Source: Hericium rajendrae
Lineage: Eukaryota > Basidiomycota > Agaricomycetes > Russulales > Hericiaceae
Reading direction: 5' to 3'
DNA length: 64,000 nt
NCBI GenBank assembly: GCA_033439255.1
Contig: CM065878.1
Location: 3,658,001-3,722,000, forward strand
Shown: piece after piece, positions 56,878 to 64,000 of the stretch
How the letters are laid out: each line of letters begins with the position of its first letter
Position numbering within the stretch: position 1 is the stretch's first letter
Translations under genes and position numbers: made by a program
Notes under the pieces: generated by a model
Database searches by the model: none
What the model was told of the DNA's origin: nothing
What the model saw: the letters and a program-made list of their open reading frames with translations, nothing else

Positions 56878-57932
56878 ATGACCAGCCATACCATCTACAA
56901 CCCCAACGTCGCCTGCTGCACCATCCCGCCCGTGCAGTCGGACTACGAGCCCAAGGGCTCCATAAAGCCCTGGGCGGGCTTTAAGAGCGTATACATGACC
57001 GGCGACCAAGACAGTACGACCGCCCTCATCTGCGTCTTCGACATCTTCGGGTACGTCCTCTCACCCTCTAACATGCCCTAACGCACGGCTTGACGCCGGG
57101 CACCGGACAGCTTCAAGCCGCAGACGCAGCAGGGCGCGGACCTCCTCGCGGCCGCATTGGACGCGCGCGTCGTCATGCCCGACTTCTTCGAGCCGCACGC
57201 GCCGTGGCCCGATAGCAGGTTTCCGCCCAAGACCCCCGCGGACCGCCACGCTCTGCAGGAGTTCTTCGGCGGGCCCGCCAATCCGCAGAAGAACGTCGAA
57301 AAGCTGCATGCAGTCGGCGCCGCTCTCCGCAAGGAGGGCGCGCAGCGCGTCGGCGCGTATGGCCTGTGCTGGGGCGGGAAGGTGACGATCCTGGAGGGGC
57401 ACAAAGCGGACACGCCTTTGAATGCCGTAGGCGTAATCCATCCTGCGTGGGTGCCCCTTTCAATTCCACATCGTGTGTGCTCTAACTCCGTGCAGCATGC
57501 TGAAAGCCGAGGATACGCTTTCGCTTAATATACCGCTCGCGATATACGTCTCCCCCGACGAGCCAGCCGACGAAGTATGTTTTCCAGTCACTCCTGTGTT
57601 GTATCTGATGTGACCTTTTTGTTTCGAACTAGTACACCAAGATCGTGAAGATCATGAATGCGAAGCCCACCGCAGACAAGTTCGACTATGCGCTCTACTC
57701 CGATATGTATGTATCATTCTGCTGGCTCAGCTGTCGTATCGAAAAGCTCACCGCTCCACGATCCAGGTTCCACGGTTGGGCGGGCGCCCGCGCGGACCTC
57801 AACGATCCAGAGAACAAGAAACAGTATGTAGGCCTTGTCCATAAAATAGACCATCTTTGAACGACATATCTGTTTAGGTTCGAAGACGTCTACGGTCGTC
57901 TCGCGAAGTACTTCAAAAAAGCATTCGAGTGA
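56878..57932 (+). CDS. Dienelactone hydrolase family protein
   Basis: Begins MTSHTIYNPNVACCTIPPVQ and has the DLH alpha/beta-hydrolase fold: VYMTGDQDSTTALICVFDIF, QGADLLAAALDARVVMPDFF, the nucleophile motif GAYGLCWGGKVTIL with Cys in place of Ser, an acid region in IYVSPDEPADE, and the catalytic His in MFHGWAGARADL. The gene is intact across introns at about 57051-57110, 57449-57495, 57576-57633, 57706-57766 and 57824-57878. Family members hydrolyse dienelactones or related esters, and fungal ones are often of unknown substrate. The start at 56878 has a good context (gaaccATGACC). Confidence 0.9.
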
Positions 57933-58128
57933 GCGAGCACAGGGAAGCATGCATATAAGTACAACATCCAAGCATTTGTAAACTACATAATTGTACATAT
58001 AGTCAGTGGAGAGAGAAATGGTAGTAAATTGTAACATCAACGCAAAGCATCCGTTGTGCAATTGACGGAGAATACACATGTAGGTTCTTCCAAGATCTTA
58101 GTGGACGATTGCTAGTAGTCATTCAGGC

Positions 58129-59808
58129 CATGCCTCCTTGGGGGTTTTCTCGCTGGTCTTGAAGAGCCAGAAAGGACCTATCAGGAGGGTGCAATCATGA
58201 GTCTGTCTCACTGAAGGAATGAAACATTACTTGCCCGCAGGGTCGCCTATCAGAGAAACGTGTCAGAACAAACCAAAGAGGGCTTCGAAAAAGCCGACTT
58301 GCCATGTTCATGGAAAGCCCCCGTCCACGTCCCCACAACCCCGGCAGCGCTGCACACCCCACCAAGCTGCACGCCCTCCGAACTATCACCCAGTAAAACA
58401 AGATCGCATCGTCAGCCTCCGCGCAGACCACGCAGGCAAGAACACCGAACCTCCACTGTTCGCGATTGTCATACAGCGAAACCTGCACAAAGCGTCAGCA
58501 CGCACCAACATGCCGTCGGCCCCGGGGTTCCTTACGAAGCTCCAGCGGATGTTCCCGTCCGGCATGACCGCGACCGTGCCGTGCACGGCGCGGTCGAGCT
58601 GCTCCTCCGTGTTGAAGCCGCGCATCGTGCCGCCGAGCGTGATCGGCGGGCGCGCGGGGTCCGGGAGCGCTCGCGAGGACTTTGGGGTCGTCCTCGATGG
58701 AGACGACGTGCAGTTTCATGCGGAGAAGGCGCGAGGCCTCTTCGTATTCATCATCGAAGAAACTGGGGAGGCAGCCGTAGGCCTGCACAGACCACGACGT
58801 CGGTTATTCGGGTGGTAAGAAATAACGTGAACTCACATTGAATCCTGTAGAGCCCATCAGCTATTTGGATGTAAGACTTAGCAATGTCAAGACATCAACG
58901 CACTTATCAGATCGCTGAGAGATGGCAAACGTGTCAGCAGAGCGTTTCAGGCAGGAAAGCCAGAATAATCACCGATAATCTACGAAGGAGACGACCCGCA
59001 TCCAGTGGCCCGTGACGCCCGCCCAGTCATTCGCAGGGGACGGTTCAGCGTGTCCGGGGCAGAATACGCCCGCGAGGCCTCCAGCCCAATATGTGGCGCC
59101 TGCGGCTGAAACTCCTTGGCCAATGCGAGCCAAAATCGCGCAGGTTCATCGTGATCGTGGTCACGATCGCGCTGACGTGCATCCAGTCGACGCGCTGTGC
59201 GCCCTCGCAGAACGGGCCCCACCCGCGCGCCTCGTCGTAGTTCCGCAGGTCGTACACGTACGTGCGGCTCGAGCGCCGCAGGACCTTGAGCCGGTCGGAT
59301 GCGCCGGGGCCCTGCGCCCGGCTCGAGCGTGAGCGCGAAGTGCGCGCGCAGCTGGGCGACCTTGTCCAGCTCGGTGAAGATCGGCTCGAGCGTGAAGATC
59401 TGCGAGTCCTGCGCGACGCGCAGCAGCCATTGCAGGCTTACGGATGGCGTGGGTTCTTGCCCGGCGCGTACGGGTGGGGACGCTCTGCAGGACGGAGAGC
59501 AGGACGTCGAAGAGCTCGTGTCGGTCGCCGCCATCGCACGCGAGGGTCTCTGCGTGTACGCGCCGCTGCAGCTCGCCGCGCCAGTCGCAGGCGCTGTCGG
59601 CGGGGGCCTCGAGGGCGGCGCGCAGGTCGTCGAAGGGGTAGCTGAGGAAGAGCGTCCGCCAGAGGTAGTGGTCTGTGGACTTGTAGACGAGTGTGTGCGC
59701 GCGGCGGCAGGCCTGGGAGAAGGCGGCGACGTCGCGGGGGTGGCAATAGGTGAGCGTGTGCTCGGCGACCTCGGAGGGTATGGTGAAGATGGGTGGTATG
59801 GCGGTCAT
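58129..59808 (-). CDS. F-box domain protein (basidiomycete family)
   Basis: Starts MTAIPPIFTIPSEVAEHTLT; YCHPRDVAAFSQACRRAHTL and YLWRTLFLSYPFDDLR complete the F-box, which docks to Skp1 in SCF ubiquitin ligases. Downstream landmarks are SLQWLLRVAQDSQIFTLEPI, YVYDLRNYDEARGWGPFCEG, VDWMHVSAIVTTITMNLRDF, VTGHWMRVVSFVDYR, ITLGGTMRGFNTEEQLDRAV and a C-terminal substrate-side domain, SSEGVQLGGVCSAAGVVGTW, ending PFWLFKTSEKTPKEAWPE. The last three exons are joined by two GC-AG introns (58247-58302 and 58178-58234) around a 12-nt exon. The frame shifts near 59480, 59305 and 59090-59130, so either consensus errors or decay affect the middle. A TATA-like tatttatata at 59833-59842 precedes the start by 25-35 nt. 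Confidence 0.75.
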
Positions 59809-59832
59809 GGTGGGTGATGATAAAGATCAGAG

Positions 59833-59842
59833 TATTTATATA
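59833..59842 (-). promoter_or_regulatory. TATA-like box of F-box gene
   Basis: On the minus strand this reads tatataaata, 25-35 nt upstream of the start ATG. Confidence 0.5.
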
Positions 59843-60374
59843 GCGCTTGTGCGGCGCGGGGGTGGGTCTGGTCAATGACTGTACGGCTGCAGATAGCGCC
59901 GTATGATACAGACTGCAGGATGTCCTCGCCCGAATTCTCTAAAAAATATGTCAGAAATTTGAAGACTGACACGTCTGTGGAAGCAGATGCCTGGCGATAT
60001 CCAGAGCAAGGTTGCGTATATCCGGGCGTTGATTTACAGTAGCCTTGATATCGCCTCGACCTTGACAATCGTGGGGTGGTCAATCCGGAGAAAACACCTG
60101 CTAAACACAGATTATGTCCCGATTAAATCTGCAAATCCAAGTCAGCAGAAATCAGCGAAGATGAGGATTGCGGAGGACAAGTTGAAGACGTGGGCAGGCC
60201 ATGAGAACATGTCGGAGGTGCCCTGGGATGTGGGTTCTTTGCGGACACGATCGCGCGGGCGAGCCGAGGCCCGAGTGGAATTGAAATGCTTCCGCGCTGA
60301 GCGCTGATCTCGTCGCCTGCATTAGCGCCCACTCCCCTCTGCTGCGTCCGCTGCTGTTGCGCACATCCACCACC
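59843..60374. other. Divergent intergenic region
   Basis: Promoter space between the F-box gene and the prenylcysteine oxidase gene. No further gene is seen. Confidence 0.4.
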
Positions 60375-62378
60375 ATGCGGCATCCCGCTATCCTCCTCCT
60401 CCTCGCAGGCTCCGCCTCTGCCGCCTTCCAGCTCCCCTTCCTCACCAACCTCTGGCCCAGCGTTCCCAAGCTCGAGCTCGACGACCCCTCTCCGAGCAAT
60501 CGCATCGCCATTGTTGGCGCGGGCGCTGCAGGTTCGTCCGCCGCGTTCTGGATCGCCAAGGCAAAGGAGCGCTTCGGGTTCGACGTCGAGGTCGACATCT
60601 ACGACAAGAACAGCTATGTTGGCGGCAGTGAGTGCCGCGTTTGCTGTTTGGTACTGTGCGGCTGATGGGCGCGCAGGAAGCACCACTGTGCACCCCTACG
60701 ACGATCTGTCGTACGAGCCCGTTGAGCTCGGGGCTTCGATATTTGTGAAAATCAACAAGAACCTGTGGAGGGCGACCGAGGATTTCAATCTCTCCCGCTA
60801 CGACTTTGAGCACGATGAAGGCGAGACAGGGTTCTGGGACGGCGAGGAGTTCATCTTTACAGTGCGTTCTCATCGCGTCTCTGGCGTCCCCCATCTGAAA
60901 ATGTGTACCCTATAGCAAGGCGGCACGCGCGGAATCTTCGGCTCTGTGCTCGACAATCTCAAAATCATCTGGCGATATGGCTACTTCGCGCCGCTGAAGG
61001 CCTATAAGATGTACGTTCGCCCCTGTCGACCACGCTCCGCTGCTTACCCCATCCACAGCGTCAAAGGCATGACCGACAAGTTTGTTTCCCTCTACACCCC
61101 TGACACGCCGAAATGGGAGAACATCACCGAGCTCGTACACACGCTCGACTGGGATCCGCTTGTCTCGCAGACCGGCGGCGAGTACTTCACGGCCAACGGC
61201 GTGTCCAAGAAGTTCACGTACGAGCTCATCGAGGCCGCGACCCTCGTGAACTACGCCCAGGTCCGTCTCGCCCCTTCCTGCACTGCGCCGTTATTTACTC
61301 CACACAGGACATGGACAGCATCCACGCGCTCGAAGCCGCGTGCTCGCTCGCCGCAGCGGGCGCATCGAGCGTCAAAGGCGGAAACTGGCAGATCTTCCAG
61401 GAGTTCGTGAATCGCTCCGGCGCGAATGTCTTCCTCGACACGGAGGTCAACTCCATCTCGCGCAAGTCCGCCACGGACGCCAGGTGGACGCTCCGCAGCG
61501 ACAAGGGCCAGACGGACTACCGCGGCGTCATCCTCGCGGCGCCGTACCACACAGCGGACGTCTCGCTCCCCGCAGACCTGCTCGATGCGGTGCCACCGCA
61601 GCCGTACATCCATCTGCATGTCACGCTGCTCACGACGACACCCACGCCGAACGCGACGTACTTCGGTCTCACGCACGGCGCGAAGGCGCCGACGACGGTG
61701 CTGACGACGCTCGAGGGCATGCGCAATGGGAAGCGTGCGCCGGAGTTCAACTCGCTGAACTACCTCGGGAAGCTGGAGAAGGTCCCGACGACGGAGGCGG
61801 AGGCGAGCCAGCGGCGGGTGGGAGCCGGGGGTGGAGGCGATCGTAGGCGCGGCGCTGGAGGAGGAAGAACAGGAGGTCGAGAAGATCTTGGAGTTTGTGG
61901 AGGAGCCGGCGTCGGCGCCAGAGCTGGCGAAGGACGAGTGGGTCGTGAAGATCTTCTCGCTCGCGCCGCTGTCGGATGAGTGGCTCTCGAACATGTTTGA
62001 GGGCCAGATCGGTTGGGTCCTGCGTCAGGAGGTGCGTCTGCTTAGTATGTGCAATGTGTGGTGTTAACAGTGAGTGCAGTGGGACGCGTATCCCGTCCTC
62101 CCGCCCACAAGCACCTTCCCGCCCATCAAGCTCGACCGCGGGCTGTTCTACGTGAACGCTTTCGAGCCGTACGTATCTTTACATGCGTGCTTTGTGCCCT
62201 TGCTGATTGGCTGCGCAGGTTCATCTCGACGATGGAGACGGAGACCATCGCGGCGCGCAACATCGTTGAGTGGCTCCTCAAGGAGGAGTTCGACGCCGGT
62301 CTCTGTCCGCCCGCGGCTGAGAACGTCACTGCGAACAAGGGGGATACGAAGGACTTCGTGTATGGGTGGGACTGCTGA
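60375..62378 (+). CDS. Prenylcysteine oxidase/lyase
   Basis: Starts MRHPAILLLLAGSASAAFQL, a signal peptide. The FAD-binding fold is seen in NRIAIVGAGAAGSSAAFWIA and DVEVDIYDKNSYVGG. Downstream family segments are VHPYDDLSYEPVELGASIFV, FEHDEGETGFWDGEEF, DWDPLVSQTGGEYFTANGVS, AACSLAAAGASSVKGGNWQI and WDAYPVLPPTSTFPPIKLD, ending FVYGWDC. The enzyme oxidises prenylcysteine from degraded prenylated proteins to free cysteine and prenyl aldehyde, in a lysosome- or vacuole-like compartment. Introns include 60628-60676, 60861-60915, 61010-61059 and 61260-61308. One extra base near 61810-61825 must be assumed to join LEKVPTTEAEA to EPGVEAIVGAALEEEEQEVE. Confidence 0.88.
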
Positions 62379-62678
62379 GTGCCCGTTAGGATAAGGATAT
62401 GGTTATCTATCTACGATATGGATCTCATGATAATGCGGAGGGGCGTAGGCGTTCTGCCGGAGGATGGGCGGCACTAGATGTGATGATGACAAGGACGATG
62501 ATGAGGGTACTGGCCGTGTCCATCTATTCTAAATCTGTTCGCCACAAGTAACGCTTCGATGTATGAATTGAATGATACCCCCATGACAGAGGGCTGTATT
62601 GTGTATTGCTACGATGTTCTATTGCAAGGTATTCCTGTTAACTTCTGCTCCGCGTTCCACCCGCCGCATTATCCTGGT
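62379..62678. other. Intergenic, converging genes
   Basis: 300 bp without coding signal. Confidence 0.4.
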
Positions 62679-64000
62679 CTATAGTCCAGGCTCCTGTGAC
62701 TGCGATGCAGTCTCCCTTTTCCACAACAAACGAAGGACAACAACAAACGACAGATTTACACACACATCCATCCCATCAGCTCGTCCTCGGCTTCTCCTGC
62801 AGCTCGGGATCGGCGAGAGCTCGCACGCTTCGTGCTCGGCTGTTCCGTTGGCCTTGCCATTACCGTTGGACGCGTCCAACGAGTGGCGGGTGAGGCCCGT
62901 CTCGGGCGGTCCGCCGTGTCGGTCGCCCGCCGCGACGGGGTGCACGGCCGATGTTCCGACGTGGGTGACGAGGCTCTTCGCGTTGTCGCCCTCGAACGTC
63001 CAGTCTGCAAAGTCGCGGCGCACCTCGATGTAGTCCGACGCGAACTCGCCGATCTGCGCGCAGTCTCCCACGATGTCAGCGTCAGCGTCCGCCAGACAGA
63101 GGAAGGAGGGGAAGAGGGAGCGCACCTGGACGGCGTCCATGCCGAGCGATTCGGCGGTCTCGTCCTCGCGCAGGCCGAGCGTGAGGTCGATGCCCTTCGC
63201 GATGAGCGCGGTCATCACGAATGTGTACCCACAGACGGCGCAGATGTACGCGACCTGGATGTAGAGCTGCTTCCAGTTGTGGTCGAGCCACCCGCCGCGC
63301 GGGGTGGTGCTCACGCCGTCGAGCGAGATGATGTTCGCCTTGGCGAAGAACGCGTTGAACAGCAGGCCGATGATCCCGCCGATCGCGTGCTCTGCGAAGA
63401 GGTCGAGCGCGTCGTCGATGCGGATCACGAACTTCACTGCGGCGGGGTTAGCGATACCAAGACGAGAAACGGAGGCGAAGGCGTGCCTTTGGTCGCAAAG
63501 TTGCAGATCGCGCCGGTGACGAGCCCAAGGACGACCGACGCCCAGGTGGGAATGAACCCCGACGACGGCGTCGCGGCGACGAGCCCCGCGATCGTGCCCG
63601 AGCAGAACCCGACCATGCTCCACTTGCGCTCGTAGCGGTAGTCGAGCACGCACCACGCGATGCCCGCGAGCGCCGCCGCGAGCATCGAGTTCCACGCGGC
63701 GAGCACCGCGCGCAGGTTCGCGCCGAACGCGCTGCCCGCGTTGAACCCGATCCAGCCGAACCACAGGATGAAGGTGCCGAGGCCGACCATCGAGACGTTG
63801 TGCGGACGGAAATTGAGCAGCTCTTTCTCTGTGCGCGGGCCGAGGACCCAGGAGAAGGCGAGCCCGCCGACGCCGCTCCCGATTTCGACGGGGCCGCCGC
63901 CTGCGATGCGATGAGAGGTGTTTGGAGAGGGAGCGGGAGAAACGCACCGGCATAATCGAGCACACCCCATTTGAAGCCCCAGCCGTTCACTGCCCAGGCC
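62679..64000 (-). CDS. Ammonium transporter (Amt/Mep family), C-terminal part
   Basis: The N-terminus lies beyond the right edge. Visible segments: NGWGFKWGVLDYAGGGPVEI, GSGVGGLAFSWVLGPR, GLGTFILWFGWIGFNAGSAF, MLAAALAGIAWCVLDYRYER, MVGFCSGTIAGLVAATPSSG, FAEHAIGGIIGLLFNAFFAK with the pore-associated His of helix X, and WKQLYIQVAYICAVCGYTFV. These are the later membrane helices of Amt/Mep/Rh ammonium permeases in the plasma membrane. Introns: about 63900-63946, 63437-63486 (GC-AG) and one ending before IGEFASDYIEVRRD. The C-terminal cytoplasmic tail is Asp/Gly/Asn-rich; the stop at 62679 is the longest reading, with an alternative near 62756. Confidence 0.85.

Overview
The window is nuclear DNA from a filamentous basidiomycete, most probably an Agaricomycete of the polypore type. 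Genes are split by many short introns (mostly 50-65 nt, GT-AG) and both strands are used. Several families are typical of such fungi: a DUF6534 membrane protein, a basidiomycete F-box protein, a GH95 alpha-L-fucosidase, a GH72 cell-wall glucanosyltransferase and remnants of a DUF6589 mobile gene. The organism call is inference from gene content and intron style. Gene models below were built by hand from splice signals and family motifs.

Layout. 1-12.5 kb is a dense housekeeping block: the 3' end of a BET bromodomain gene, a C2H2/G-patch protein (-) divergent from the Mph1/FANCM DNA helicase (+), 6-phosphogluconolactonase, and a CCCH/RRM RNA-binding protein. 13.1-15.1 kb is a mobile island: inverted termini around a decayed DUF6589 gene, with a 259-bp foldback element inserted in the left terminus. 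15.5-23.2 kb holds the DUF6534 gene, a Cns1/TTC4-like TPR co-chaperone, an unnamed Ser/Pro-rich protein with an IFERD motif, and a trypsin-like protein. 23.2-27.3 kb is a gene-poor stretch with repeats.

27.3-36 kb holds the GH95 gene, the GH72/CBM43 gene and an RRM/zinc-knuckle SR-like protein. 36.5-43.6 kb is a full-length ABCC transporter (-), divergent from an F-BAR/RhoGAP gene (+). 47.6-51.4 kb is a divergent pair: a Pif1-type helicase with an RNase H1 N-terminal-like hybrid-binding domain, and a WRN-type 3'-5' exonuclease. 52-54 kb is a single-pass surface protein. 54.4-64 kb holds LAS1 (pre-rRNA ITS2 processing), a dienelactone hydrolase, an F-box protein, prenylcysteine oxidase/lyase and an ammonium transporter that runs off the right edge.

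Three features cut across genes. (1) Microexons of 4-15 nt are unusually common, and several encode invariant motif residues (GH95 signature, ABC SGGQK signature, ABC ATSAI D-loop). (2) Several introns are GC-AG. (3) About fifteen places in ten genes need a one-base correction to keep a conserved protein in frame, often beside short homopolymers. Consensus indels are the simplest explanation, so apparent pseudogenes here should be read with care.
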